Positions 14,489 through 23,681 of a DNA stretch of 64,000 bases are shown one piece after another. The position numbers and the translations under genes are program-made. The notes beneath the pieces were generated by a model, which worked only from the letters and a program-made list of their open reading frames with translations, was not told the DNA's origin and searched no databases. The stretch lies in the NCBI RefSeq assembly GCF_000315795.1, contig NZ_ANHY01000021.1, positions 1 through 64,000 of the forward strand, given 5' to 3'. This DNA comes from Caenispirillum salinarum AK4. GTDB lineage: Bacteria; Pseudomonadota; Alphaproteobacteria; Rhodospirillales; Rhodospirillaceae. Position 1 is the stretch's first letter; the number at the start of each line of letters is the position of its first letter.

Positions 14489-15253
14489 ATGACCCAGACT
14501 TTCGCCCGCCTGGACGTCCCCCCGGCCTACAAGGTCGTGTACGAGGCCATCGAAACGGAAATCATGGCCGGGCGCCTGAACCCGGGCGACCAGCTTCCCA
14601 CCGAAACCACGCTGGCCGAGCAGTTCGGGGTCAACCGCTCGACCGTGCGCGAGGGCATCCGCCTGCTGGAGCAGTCGGGCCTGGTGCGGCGCGAGGCCGG
14701 CCGCCGGCTGCACGTCTCGCTGCCCCACTACACCGAACTGGCCCCGCGCGTCTCCCGCGCCATGGTGATGCAGCGCGTCACCTTCCGCGAACTGTGGGAG
14801 GTGTGCATGGTGCTGGAGCCCCAGGCCGCCGTGGACGCCTGCGAAAAGATGACGCCGGAGAAACTGGCGCCGCTGGAACGCAACCGCGATGCCATGGAAG
14901 AGGCGCTGAACGCCGGCAATTCCATCACGGCGCTGGACGTGCAGTTCCACGCCCTGGTGGCCGAGGCGACGGAAAACAAGGCGCTGCTGCTGGCACGCGA
15001 GCCCATCTCGCTGCTGTTCTACCCGGCCGTCCACGTGCTGTTCGAGAAGGACGAAACCGGCGCCATCGCCGGCCGCCGCCTGGTGGAGGCCCACACCCGC
15101 ATCGTCGACGCCCTGCGCGCCCGCGACGTGGAGACGGTGCAGACCTGGATGACCAAGCACATCGTCGACTTCAAGCGCGGCTACGACGTCTGCGGCCTGG
15201 ATATCGACGCGCCGGTGGACCGCATGCCGGCCGATCCGGATCTTTCGGATTAG
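14489..15253 (+). CDS. GntR-family regulator, FadR/FCD type
   Basis: The 254-residue protein has an N-terminal winged helix (VVYEAIETEIMAGRLNPGDQLP, with the recognition part VNRSTVREGIRLLEQSGLV) and a C-terminal all-helical FCD ligand-binding domain (about residues 85-235). FCD proteins bind small carboxylates or fatty acyl compounds, often with a metal. The ATG at 14489 follows GGAGGGG. The gene is divergent from ppsA, so control of ppsA by pyruvate, lactate or a related acid is a reasonable guess but is not shown by the sequence. Confidence 0.9.
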   Translation: MTQTFARLDVPPAYKVVYEAIETEIMAGRLNPGDQLPTETTLAEQFGVNRSTVREGIRLLEQSGLVRREAGRRLHVSLPHYTELAPRVSRAMVMQRVTFRELWEVCMVLEPQAAVDACEKMTPEKLAPLERNRDAMEEALNAGNSITALDVQFHALVAEATENKALLLAREPISLLFYPAVHVLFEKDETGAIAGRRLVEAHTRIVDALRARDVETVQTWMTKHIVDFKRGYDVCGLDIDAPVDRMPADPDLSD

Positions 15254-15568
15254 AACCCTGCCAAATGAAACCCCCGCCCGGCGCGGCCGCTGGGTTAGTC
15301 TGCATATTGAGGAGCGGGACGGCACCCAGGTGCCACACCCCTGACGCGCATGCAGGACTGACCGCAGTTCAGCGCCCGGGCCGACGGCAGGCGGCGCCGT
15401 CGGAAGCCTCCCCCCGGTTGCGCGAACGCGGCCGGGCGGGCCCCCATTCGTTCGGCGAATGGGGGCTTTGCCCGTGGCACCCGCGCGGGATCAGCGGGTA
15501 AGGCGGATGTCACAGGAGACGTGGCCGGCGATGCGCGACCACGAATGCTGTCACTGACAGCACTGCTG
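15254..15568. other. 315 bp gap between convergent genes
   Basis: GCCCCCATTCG (15440-15450) and CGAATGGGGGC (15456-15466) make an 11 bp hairpin followed only by TTTG, a weak terminator for the GntR gene. TGCTGTCA (15546-15553) and TGACAGCA (15555-15562) form a short palindrome next to the stop of the sensor kinase. I see no gene here. Confidence 0.6.
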
Positions 15569-18472
15569 TCACGACGCCGAGCGCAAGGCCTTCTTCTGCT
15601 CCAGCAGCCATGCCACCTTGGCCGCCGTCAGCGGTTGCGCCACCGTTGGCACGCCCAGGCGGCGCAGCGTGGCGGACAGGGCCGGGTCTTCCTCGGACAG
15701 GACGGCGGAAACGGCGACGCGCGGGCCGATGGCGGCTAGGCGGCGGACCGTTTCAACGTCGCCGGGACCGCGGACGCGGACGCAGGCTGCGGCCGCCTCG
15801 CCCCGCCGCAGGCGCTGCTCGGCCTCGAGAGGCGTCTGCACGGCGCTGACGCCGGCGCCGCGGGCCGCCAGGATGGCGCGGACCAGCGCCTCCGTCGCAC
15901 CGTCGAACCCGAGCATCAGGCACGACAGCCGCCCTTCCGACGGCATCAGCACGGACTCCCCCGCCAGCGGCATGACCGGCACGGTGACCACGAAGCTGGC
16001 GCCGTCCTCGGGGGCGCTCTCGACGGCGATGGAACCGCCCATGCGCTCGGTCAGTTCACGGGCGATGGCAAGGCCGAGGCCGGCTCCCCCGAACCGCCGC
16101 GTCAGGCTGTCGTCGCCCTGGCGGAAGGGCTGGAAGATGTCCTCCAGCCGGTCGGCAGGGATGCCATGCCCGGTGTCCTCCACCCGGACCTCCAGAACGG
16201 AGCGGCCGTCGCGGTCGAACATCCGGGCGTGCACGGTCACGCCGCCGCGCTCGGTGAACTTGACGGCGTTGCCCACCAGGTTGGACAGCACCTGGCGGAT
16301 GCGCCCCCCGGCGCCGTGGACGGACAGGCCCTCCAGCGTCTCCACCTCGGCCTTCAGCGACAGGCCCTTCTCGCGCGCCTGCATACGGAAGCCGGCCAGC
16401 ACGTCTTCGACCAGCCGGGCCGGCGTGAACCATGCGGCCTCCACCGTGACCTGGCCGCTCTCGACGGCCGAGAGGTCCAGCAGGTCCTCGACGATGGCCA
16501 GCAGGTTGCGGGCGTTGCGGCCGATGGCGCGGGTGTCGCGCCGCACGCGCTCCAGGTCCGTCTCGCCCTCGGTCAGTTCGGTGAGGCCGATGATCCCGTT
16601 GAGCGGCGTGCGCAGCTCGTGCGTCACCTTGGCGAGAAACTCCGACTTCAGGCGCGCGGCCTCCAGTGCCCTGTCGCGGGCGGCGGCGATGCTGGCGCGG
16701 GCCTCCTCCAGAACGCTGACGTCCAGCATGACGCACAAGGTGCCCCGCCGCCCCAGGTGCCACAGCCGCGTGCGGCGGGCGGTGTAGCGGCGGGGACGGC
16801 CGCCCGCGCCGGACAGTTCCAGGATGTCCTCGCGCTCGACCTCCGCGGCGCCATCGGCGGCCATCGGCGTCAGGGCCTCGCGCACCGCATCGTGGCCGTG
16901 TTCGGCGACCAGGGCGTCATAGGCGCTGTTGTGGGCGATAACCACGTCGGGATTGTCGCCGAAGAACACCACCGGCACCGGCAGGTTCTCGATCAGCGAG
17001 CGACGGAAGGCGTCGCTTTCCTCCAGCGAGCGCGAGGCGGCGACCAGCCGGTCCGTCTTCTCGCCCAGTTGGCGGCCCATGCGGGCGACGGCGTGCGACA
17101 GGTCGGTGATTTCGGCCACCGGGCCACTGGTCTCCGGCTGGTGGAAGGCGCCTTCGGCGATGCGGCCCGCCGTCCGGCTCAGGTCCTCCAGCGGCGCGGC
17201 CAGGCGCGCGGCGTTGCTCCGGGCGACCCAATAGAGCGCCGTCAGAAAGGCGATGTAGAACAGCACCAGGATGCCGACGATCACCAGGCCCAGGCGGTCG
17301 AACCGGTCGCCGACCGCCACCGCGGACTGGTACAGGTCCGCCTCGGGCACGAAGACCGCCAGATGCCAGTCCACGCCCGGCACCAGGTTCCACGCCACCA
17401 GATGGCTCTCGCCGCCCAGCCGCGCGGTGCCGACGCCGCCCGCCTCGGCCATGATCGGCAGGTCCGACAGGCCGGCGACGCGGTCGATGGCATAGTCCTC
17501 GGACTTGAAGGTGTTGGTGCGCACCGCCTCGGCATAGGAGTGCGCCCCCACCTCCGCCAGGCCCAGCGCCGCCTCGGCCTCGGGCGGCATGGCGAGGATG
17601 GTGCCGTCGCGGCCAATGAGCACGGCCTGGCCGCCCCAGGGCGTGGAGATGTCCAGGACGCGGTCGACGATGGTGTTCAGCGTGATGTCGATGCCCACCA
17701 CGCCCTCCAGCACCTTGCCGTCGTAGACGGGTGCGATGGCGCTGGTCAGCCAACCCTGTCCGGCCGGGTCCACGTAGGCGTCGGTCCACACCACGCCGCG
17801 CGACGGATTATGCGCGGCGTCGGCCTCGTAATAGAAGTTGAAGCTGGGGATATCCAGCTTCTGGGCGTAGGTCGCCGCCGTATCGAAGAACGGATAGATG
17901 CGGTTGTAGCTGTCGCGCGTGTTGTAATAGGCCTGGACGGCCAGCGCGTTGCTCTCCGTCACGTCGCGCAGCACGGGGTCGAGCACCGCCAGCGCCGCCG
18001 CCTTGCGCTGCATCGCCTCGTCCACCGGCACGATGCCCGAGTAGAAGCCGGCCGCGCCGCCGGTATTCACATCCGTGTAGTAGACGATGCCGTCGGCGTC
18101 GAAGGTGAAGCGGGCGGCCTCGTCCGGGTCGACGGTCAGCGGGCCCGTCACCAGGTCGGCCGTCCGGCGCTGCAGGACGCGGGTCAGGTCGGTGACGGCC
18201 GCCAGCCGCTCCGCCGCCAACCCGGCGTTCAGGCGCGCCACCTCGGTCAGGGACTGCTCCGCCGTCTCGCGGATGGCGGCGATGTTGGCGTCCTTGGTCA
18301 GCGCATTGGTGGCGAAGTAGGCGACGATCAGCGTCAGTTCCACCACCAGCAACGGCACCAGCGCCGTGCGCAGGTAGGACCGCCACATCCAGCGGAACAG
18401 CGTCAGCCGGTCGGCGTCCCGCGCCACCCTTCGGTCAACGGCATCGATCGATGCAGCCCCACTCCGGCCCAT
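15569..18472 (-). CDS. Membrane sensor histidine kinase with degenerate receiver
   Basis: The 967-residue protein is a hybrid-like sensor kinase. It has a first membrane segment (about residues 35-56), a large extracytoplasmic dCache-type sensor with a GVVGIDITL strand, and a second membrane segment (about 396-421). HAMP and PAS regions follow, then the HisKA domain with the phosphorylated His618 in THELRTPLNG, and the HATPase domain with VGNAVKF, DTGHGIP and GAGLGLAI. The last roughly 140 residues have a receiver-like outline (ends VPTVAQPLTAAKVAWLL) but lack the usual aspartate box, so phosphotransfer within the protein is unlikely. No cognate response regulator is adjacent. The nearest one is the LuxR-type gene at 39.4 kb, but there is no evidence of pairing. 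Confidence 0.9.
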   Translation of the reverse strand: MGRSGAASIDAVDRRVARDADRLTLFRWMWRSYLRTALVPLLVVELTLIVAYFATNALTKDANIAAIRETAEQSLTEVARLNAGLAAERLAAVTDLTRVLQRRTADLVTGPLTVDPDEAARFTFDADGIVYYTDVNTGGAAGFYSGIVPVDEAMQRKAAALAVLDPVLRDVTESNALAVQAYYNTRDSYNRIYPFFDTAATYAQKLDIPSFNFYYEADAAHNPSRGVVWTDAYVDPAGQGWLTSAIAPVYDGKVLEGVVGIDITLNTIVDRVLDISTPWGGQAVLIGRDGTILAMPPEAEAALGLAEVGAHSYAEAVRTNTFKSEDYAIDRVAGLSDLPIMAEAGGVGTARLGGESHLVAWNLVPGVDWHLAVFVPEADLYQSAVAVGDRFDRLGLVIVGILVLFYIAFLTALYWVARSNAARLAAPLEDLSRTAGRIAEGAFHQPETSGPVAEITDLSHAVARMGRQLGEKTDRLVAASRSLEESDAFRRSLIENLPVPVVFFGDNPDVVIAHNSAYDALVAEHGHDAVREALTPMAADGAAEVEREDILELSGAGGRPRRYTARRTRLWHLGRRGTLCVMLDVSVLEEARASIAAARDRALEAARLKSEFLAKVTHELRTPLNGIIGLTELTEGETDLERVRRDTRAIGRNARNLLAIVEDLLDLSAVESGQVTVEAAWFTPARLVEDVLAGFRMQAREKGLSLKAEVETLEGLSVHGAGGRIRQVLSNLVGNAVKFTERGGVTVHARMFDRDGRSVLEVRVEDTGHGIPADRLEDIFQPFRQGDDSLTRRFGGAGLGLAIARELTERMGGSIAVESAPEDGASFVVTVPVMPLAGESVLMPSEGRLSCLMLGFDGATEALVRAILAARGAGVSAVQTPLEAEQRLRRGEAAAACVRVRGPGDVETVRRLAAIGPRVAVSAVLSEEDPALSATLRRLGVPTVAQPLTAAKVAWLLEQKKALRSAS

Positions 18473-18674
18473 GCTCTGCCCGTCCCAAGCCCACGAAACT
18501 CGAATACATCAACCGCCTGCACATTTTATGCCGGTGCGCGGGTGCCGCCAAAGGCGAATAGAGAGGCGCCATCCCCCAACAGGGGTCGCATGCTGCCATG
18601 CAAAGCGCAACACGCCTCTCATCCTGCAACCGTCAGGGGACGAGACATCATGGGCGCATTTTCCCGTGATGGCG

Positions 18675-19052
18675 TCAGGATATCTGCAGGGCGCCCCTGG
18701 AGGCCATCACCAGATCGATGACGTCATCGGCGGTGATGACGGGAAAGCGGCTGTCCAGCTGGTCGGGCTTCAGGCCGTTGTGCTCCATGCAGGACTTGCA
18801 CACCGCCACCTGTCCGCCCTTGGCGAGAAAGCCTTCCAGCAGTTCCGGCACCGGCTTGAAGGGCGCGCCGATGTCCATGCCGTCGACGCGGCCCGGCAGG
18901 CCCAGGTGCACGGCCTGGGCCATGAGGATCACGGTGGCGGAGTGCCCTTTCTCCAGCGCCTTGTTGCCCATGGTGAAGGCCACGGTGACCTTGTCGGGAT
19001 TGCCCTGTTCGTCGAACAGCGTGCCGACGTAGTCGGTCGTCTGGATGGTCAT
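18675..19052 (-). CDS. DsrE/DsrF-like family protein
   Basis: The 125-residue protein has the DsrE-like fold signature: a VTVAFTMGNKALEKGH strand-helix start, ATVILMAQAVHLG in the middle, and a conserved cysteine region VAVCKSCMEHNGL. DsrE-family proteins handle sulfur as persulfides or act in related redox work; the actual role here is unknown. The ATG at 19052 (MTIQTTDY) is chosen because the family match begins there. It is followed on the same strand by nothing close, and a lipoprotein gene lies 91 bp upstream. Confidence 0.85.
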   Translation of the reverse strand: MTIQTTDYVGTLFDEQGNPDKVTVAFTMGNKALEKGHSATVILMAQAVHLGLPGRVDGMDIGAPFKPVPELLEGFLAKGGQVAVCKSCMEHNGLKPDQLDSRFPVITADDVIDLVMASRGALQIS

Positions 19053-19143
19053 GGCTCTGCTCCTCGTCGATGGTCCGCTGGATTCTGGCGAGCAGCGTAC
19101 ATCAGGAAATCCTGATGCACGAGGGAAAGGATAAGGATACGGC

Positions 19144-19821
19144 CTATTCCACAGTCGGCGTCGGGGCCGGCGCGATGACGCGGCCGCCGTAGTCGTCGCT
19201 GGAGATGTAGTCGGACAGCGAATCGCCGCCCAGGCGGTCGTCATACACGCCGCCGAGGCCGCCGCCGTCGCTGGTCATGGGCATGGCCTCGGTCTCCGAG
19301 GGGTCGGGAATGCCTTCCAGCGAATAGGACGCGCCGTCCTCGGCCGCGGGCGCCGTGCCGGTTGGAACCAGGGCGAGCGTGATGTCCTGGCGGTCCGGCG
19401 TGGCGGCGACGGCGACGGGCTCCTCGACGGTGTAGAGCGTGCCGCCGCGGCCGATCAGGCGGCCGGTGACGACGTAACGGTGACCCTCGGGCAGCGCGCC
19501 CGGACGCCATTGCAGGCGGAAGGGCACCGGTGCGCCGGCGGCGTCGGTGACGGTGCTGGCGACCAGGAAGTCGCCCTCGGTGCCCGTGCGGTCCAGGTCG
19601 ACCAGGCGGGCCTCGGCGCGCGAGGTGGGCGGCACCTCCGCGCCCTCGGGCAGGACCAGCAGGCCCTCCACCACAGCGACGTCGCCCGAGGGGGCGAAGA
19701 CGCGATCCACCGGGTCCTCGGCCTTGAGCCCCGAACAGGCGCCGAGCGCGGCGGCCATGGCGGCGACGGCAGCCAACCGGCCGGCGCGGCGGCCGGCGGC
19801 TGGGATGGTGGTGGTGGTCAT
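19144..19821 (-). CDS. YbaY-like lipoprotein
   Basis: The 225-residue protein begins with a lipoprotein signal peptide whose lipobox is ALGAC, so it should be lipid-anchored in the outer or inner membrane. The middle (VVEGLLVLPEGAEVPP through LALVPTG) resembles the YbaY/YscW beta-sandwich family, which includes type III secretion pilotins and chaperones as well as many proteins of unknown role. The last roughly 55 residues are rich in Gly, Asp and Ser with YDD and DYGG text and look disordered. A GAGGGG site precedes the ATG at 19821. No secretion genes are nearby, so a pilotin role is not supported. Confidence 0.75.
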   Translation of the reverse strand: MTTTTIPAAGRRAGRLAAVAAMAAALGACSGLKAEDPVDRVFAPSGDVAVVEGLLVLPEGAEVPPTSRAEARLVDLDRTGTEGDFLVASTVTDAAGAPVPFRLQWRPGALPEGHRYVVTGRLIGRGGTLYTVEEPVAVAATPDRQDITLALVPTGTAPAAEDGASYSLEGIPDPSETEAMPMTSDGGGLGGVYDDRLGGDSLSDYISSDDYGGRVIAPAPTPTVE

Positions 19822-19888
19822 GGAAGGCCCCTCTTTCGTTCGGTTGCTCCGTCCTTCAGCAACACCATCCCCCGGCGTGCGGTTCCCC

Positions 19889-21136
19889 TTACGGTTCCTC
19901 GCAGTTGAGGAAGCGGGTGCGAATGGTGCCCTCGATGGCCTCCAGGTCGCGACGCACGCCCATGCCGGGCTCGATGATGCCGTCGACGTCGACCACCACG
20001 TAGCCGACCTCTTCATCGGTGCGCAGGTACTGGCCGACGATGTTCAGTCCGCGGCGGCTGAAGACGTCGTTGATCTTGGAGATGACGCCGGGAACGTTGC
20101 GGTGGATGTGCATGAAGCGCGCCCCGCCCACGTGCACCGGCAGCATCACCTCGGGGAAGTTCACGGCGCCGACGGTGGAGCCGTTGTCCGAGTACTTGAC
20201 CAGCTTTTCCGCCACTTCCGTGCCGATGTTGGCCTGCGCCTCCTGCGTCGAACCGCCGATGTGCGGGGTCAGGATGACGTTCTTCATGCCGCGCAGGGGG
20301 CTTTCGAACACGTCCTCCACGCTGGCCGGCTCGACCGGAAAGACGTCGATGGCCGCGCCCGCCAGGTGGCCGGTCCGCAGGTGGTCGGCCAGGGCGTCGA
20401 TGTCCACGATCTGCCCGCGGGCGGCGTTGAGCAGGAAGGCGCCCTGCTTCATCCAGCCGAGTTCCGTGTCGGTGATCATGTTGCGGGTCTGCGGCGTGTC
20501 GGGGACGTGCAGCGACACGAAGTCCGACGTCTCCATCAGCTCCTTCAGGCTCATGCAGGCGGCGGCGTTGCCCATGGGCAGCTTGTCGACGATGTCAAAG
20601 AAGCGCACCTTCATGCCCAGCGCCTCGGCGATGACCGAAAGCTGCGTGCCGATGTGGCCGTAGCCGACGATGCCCAGCGTCTTGCCGCGCACTTCCGTCG
20701 AGCCTTTGGCGGACTTGTCCCAGCCGCCCTCGTGGCTGATCCAGTTGCGGCGGGGAATGCCGCGCGCCAGCATGATGATCTCGGCCAGCACCAGTTCCGC
20801 CACCGAACGGGTGTTGGAGTACGGCGCGTTGAACACCGGCACGCCCAGGTGCTTGGCGGCGCCCAGGTTGATCTGGTTGGTGCCGATGCAGAAGGCACCG
20901 ACGGCGACCAGCTTTTCCGCCGCCTTCAGCACATCCTCGGTCAGCTTGGTGCGCGAGCGGATGCCGACGACGTGGGCGTCGCGGACGGCGTCCTTCAGCG
21001 CGTCGGCGTCCAGCGCGCCCTTGTGCACGTCGATGTTCTCGTATCCGTGCTGGCGCAGGTAGGCGACGGCGTTGTCGTGGACGTTTTCCAGCAGGACGAA
21101 CTTGATCTTGTCCTTGGGCAACGAAAGCTTGCTCAC
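19889..21136 (-). CDS. serA: D-3-phosphoglycerate dehydrogenase
   Basis: SerA oxidises 3-phosphoglycerate to 3-phosphohydroxypyruvate, the first step of serine synthesis. The 415-residue product follows the E. coli type end to end: KDKIKFVLLENVH at the start, the NAD-binding loop GYGHIGTQLSVIAE, the catalytic Arg in NAARGQIVD, the His in LTPHIGGSTQEAQ, and a C-terminal ACT domain (NVPGVISKINDVF) that binds serine as a feedback inhibitor in E. coli. The start is a GTG at 21136; the longer open frame upstream shows no homology. Many alphaproteobacteria use a longer SerA, so this shorter type is of some interest. Confidence 0.93.
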   Translation of the reverse strand: MSKLSLPKDKIKFVLLENVHDNAVAYLRQHGYENIDVHKGALDADALKDAVRDAHVVGIRSRTKLTEDVLKAAEKLVAVGAFCIGTNQINLGAAKHLGVPVFNAPYSNTRSVAELVLAEIIMLARGIPRRNWISHEGGWDKSAKGSTEVRGKTLGIVGYGHIGTQLSVIAEALGMKVRFFDIVDKLPMGNAAACMSLKELMETSDFVSLHVPDTPQTRNMITDTELGWMKQGAFLLNAARGQIVDIDALADHLRTGHLAGAAIDVFPVEPASVEDVFESPLRGMKNVILTPHIGGSTQEAQANIGTEVAEKLVKYSDNGSTVGAVNFPEVMLPVHVGGARFMHIHRNVPGVISKINDVFSRRGLNIVGQYLRTDEEVGYVVVDVDGIIEPGMGVRRDLEAIEGTIRTRFLNCEEP

Positions 21137-21265
21137 GGGCGGCTCTTCCCAAAACAATGCGTGGACGGTGCGGCGGACGGGTCGGCGGGCGCCTAAGCGG
21201 CCCTCGCCCGCCCCGAGTCGGTGCCGCAGGATTACCACATCAGCAACCCCCAAGGGAGAACCAAT

Positions 21266-21736
21266 ATGTCCGGGACCATCGAGGCACGCCTGACCGAGAA
21301 GGGCATCACCCTGCCGAACGCCGCGGCCCCGGCCGGGAACTACGTCCCCTATGTGGTCAGCGGGACCCTGGTCTTCATTTCCGGACAGCTGCCGCTGGTC
21401 GACGGCAGGCCCGAGTTCAACGGGCGGCTGGGCGAGTCGGTCAGCCTGGAGGACGGCCAGCGCGCCGCCCGCCTGTGCGGCCTGAACCTGATCGCCCAGC
21501 TCAAGGCCGCCTGCGGCGGCGACCTGGACCGGGTGACCCGCGTCGTGCGCCTGGGCGGCTTCGTCAACAGCGCCGCCGACTTCACCGACCAGCCCAAGGT
21601 TATCAACGGTGCGTCGGACCTGATGGTGGAGGTGTTCGGCGAGGCCGGCAAGCACGCCCGCGCCGCCGTCGGCGCACCCACCCTGCCGCTGGGCGTGTCG
21701 GTGGAAATCGAGGGCACCTTCGAGATCAAGGGGTGA
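21266..21736 (+). CDS. RidA family protein
   Basis: RidA-family proteins hydrolyse reactive enamine or imine intermediates released by amino acid enzymes. The 156-residue protein has the family core: YVVSGTLVFISGQLP, the LGGFVNSAADFTDQPKV middle and HARAAVGAPTLPLGVSVEIE at the end, which contains the conserved arginine. It belongs to the longer RidA subgroup rather than the classic 128-residue form. The ATG at 21266 follows AAGGGAGAA. It is divergent from serA; whether it protects serine-related enzymes is a guess. Confidence 0.9.
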   Translation: MSGTIEARLTEKGITLPNAAAPAGNYVPYVVSGTLVFISGQLPLVDGRPEFNGRLGESVSLEDGQRAARLCGLNLIAQLKAACGGDLDRVTRVVRLGGFVNSAADFTDQPKVINGASDLMVEVFGEAGKHARAAVGAPTLPLGVSVEIEGTFEIKG

Positions 21737-21793
21737 GACAGGGGCGCGGCGGCCCGTCTTGAGCCGCCGCGCCGCCGACACCACCTTCAGCCC

Positions 21794-22981
21794 ATGCCAG
21801 ACGGACGCGACGATTCCCTGATGCTCAAGGCCGTGCCTTCCATCGCCGCCGTGCCGGCCGATGCGTGGGACGCCTGCGCCGGCACCGACAACCCCTTCGT
21901 CCGGCACGCCTTCCTGTCGGCGCTGGAAGACAGCCGCTCGGCCTGCGGCGAGGAGGGATGGCTGCCGCGCCATCTGGTGCTGGAGGACCCGCAGGGAAGC
22001 GTGCTCGCCTGCGCGCCGCTGTACGTGAAAAGCCACTCCTACGGCGAGTACGTCTTCGACTGGTCGTGGGCCAATGCCTACTCCCAGGCCGGCGGGCGGT
22101 ACTATCCCAAGCTTCAATGCGCCGTGCCCTTCACGCCCGTGACCGGCCCGCGCCTGCTGGTCCGGCCCGACGCCCCCGACCCGGCCGGCCTGCGCGAGGC
22201 CCTGGTGGGCGGCATGGTGAACCTGGCCGAGCGCGCCGGGTGCTCGTCGGTCCACGTCACCTTCCCCACCGAGGCCGAGGCCGGGGCCATGGAGTCCATG
22301 GGCCTGCTGCGCCGCATGGGGGTGCAGTACCATTGGGAAAATCCCGGCTACGCATCGTTCGACGACTTCCTGGAAACGCTGTCGAGCCGCAAGCGCAAGG
22401 ACATCCGCAAGGAACGCGCCCGCGCGCAAGCCTCGGGCGTGCGGCTGGAAACCCTGACGGGCGACGCCGTCACGCCCCGCCACTGGGATGCCTTTTACCG
22501 ATTCTACGTCGCGACCAGCGACCGCAAGTGGGGCAATCCCTACCTGACGCGCGAGTTCTTCGACCTGCTGGGCCAGCGCATGGGCGATGCGGTGGTGCTG
22601 GTGATGGGGTTCGAGGACGACCGTCCGGTCTGCGGCGCGCTGAACCTGCGCGGCTCCGACACCCTGTACGGCCGCAACTGGGGCAGCCTGGGCGACTACC
22701 GCTACCTGCACTTCGAGGCCTGCTACTACCGGGCGCTCGACTTCGCCATCGAGCACGGGCTGACGCGCGTGGAGGCCGGCGCCCAGGGCGAGCACAAGAT
22801 CAAGCGCGGCTACATGCCCCGCCCCACCTGGTCCGCCCACTGGATCGCCGATGCCGGCCTGCGGAAGGCGGTGGAACGCTACCTGGGCCAGGAACGGGCC
22901 GTCATGCAGGCGGAGATCGAGGACCTCGCCACCCTGGCCCCCTACAAGAAGACCGACGACTCCCCGCCGGATTCTGCTTGA
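21794..22981 (+). CDS. GNAT-type acetyltransferase (DUF482/COG3146)
   Basis: The 395-residue protein matches the DUF482 family, annotated as FemAB/GNAT-like and sometimes as peptidogalycan biosynthesis. Family text includes HAFLSALEDS near the start, YVFDWSWANAY, SSRKRKDIRKER in the middle and EAGAQGEHKIKRGY toward the end. The substrate is unknown. The start at 21794 gives the expected length. It lies 57 bp after the RidA-family gene on the same strand and is followed by a DUF924 gene. Confidence 0.85.
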   Translation: MPDGRDDSLMLKAVPSIAAVPADAWDACAGTDNPFVRHAFLSALEDSRSACGEEGWLPRHLVLEDPQGSVLACAPLYVKSHSYGEYVFDWSWANAYSQAGGRYYPKLQCAVPFTPVTGPRLLVRPDAPDPAGLREALVGGMVNLAERAGCSSVHVTFPTEAEAGAMESMGLLRRMGVQYHWENPGYASFDDFLETLSSRKRKDIRKERARAQASGVRLETLTGDAVTPRHWDAFYRFYVATSDRKWGNPYLTREFFDLLGQRMGDAVVLVMGFEDDRPVCGALNLRGSDTLYGRNWGSLGDYRYLHFEACYYRALDFAIEHGLTRVEAGAQGEHKIKRGYMPRPTWSAHWIADAGLRKAVERYLGQERAVMQAEIEDLATLAPYKKTDDSPPDSA

Positions 22982-23072
22982 ACCGCGGCGCCCCCGCCCC
23001 ATATGGTCCGGCATGAATTTTCCGCATGGCTGATATGCAGAAGCATGTGCCGTGCCGTCTGGAGGGTCGTCC

Positions 23073-23672
23073 ATGCCATACGCCGCCCGCACGTCCGGTC
23101 CGCTGCCGTCGGAAACGGTGGCCCGCGTCGTCGCCTTCTGGTTCGGGGAGCCCGGCTCGCCGACGGAGGGCGAGCCGCGCAAGGAATGGTTCGTCCAGGA
23201 CGACGCCTTCGACCAGGCCATTGCCGAGCGCTTCACCGAGGAAATGGACGCCGCCGCCGACGGCCGGCTGGACGGGCTGATGGCCACGCCGCTGGGATGC
23301 GTCACGCTGGTCATCCTGCTGGACCAGTTTCCCCGCAACGTCTTTCGCAACAGCCCGGCGGCATTCGCCTGCGACCAGAAGGCGCGCACGGTCACCCGCC
23401 ATGCCCTGGAACAGGGGTTCGACGCCGACTTGAGGCCGGTCCACCGCCTGTTTCTCTACATGCCGCTGGAACACTCCGAATGCCTGTCCGACCAGGAGGC
23501 CTCGGTGGAGCTGTTCCGCCAGTTGGGCAACGCGGAGTGGCTGGATTACGCCATCAAGCACCGCGACCTGATCGCCCGCTTCGACCGCTTTCCCCACCGC
23601 AACGCCGTGCTGGGCCGGGCCTCCACTCCTGAGGAAGAGGCCTTCCTGGCCGACCACGGGCGCGGGTTCTGA
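23073..23672 (+). CDS. DUF924 family protein
   Basis: The 199-residue protein is an alpha-helical DUF924 member. Conserved text includes VVAFWFGE at the start, VILLDQFPRNVFR, and LYMPLEHSE. The function of the family is unknown. The ATG at 23073 follows GGAGGG at a good distance and gives a normal length; seven further codons upstream are open but unsupported. A hairpin-rich repeat follows the stop. Confidence 0.88.
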   Translation: MPYAARTSGPLPSETVARVVAFWFGEPGSPTEGEPRKEWFVQDDAFDQAIAERFTEEMDAAADGRLDGLMATPLGCVTLVILLDQFPRNVFRNSPAAFACDQKARTVTRHALEQGFDADLRPVHRLFLYMPLEHSECLSDQEASVELFRQLGNAEWLDYAIKHRDLIARFDRFPHRNAVLGRASTPEEEAFLADHGRGF

Positions 23673-23681
23673 TACGCGCCG

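Noticed and set aside
15546-15562. TGCTGTCA-C-TGACAGCA palindrome as an operator
   Set aside because: It lies at the 3' end of the sensor kinase gene between convergent genes, so no promoter is expected there.
19889-23395. A very long open frame that would fuse SerA to an upstream extension
   Set aside because: Only 19889-21136 shows homology; the extension is antisense to the RidA and acetyltransferase genes. The start is GTG at 21136.
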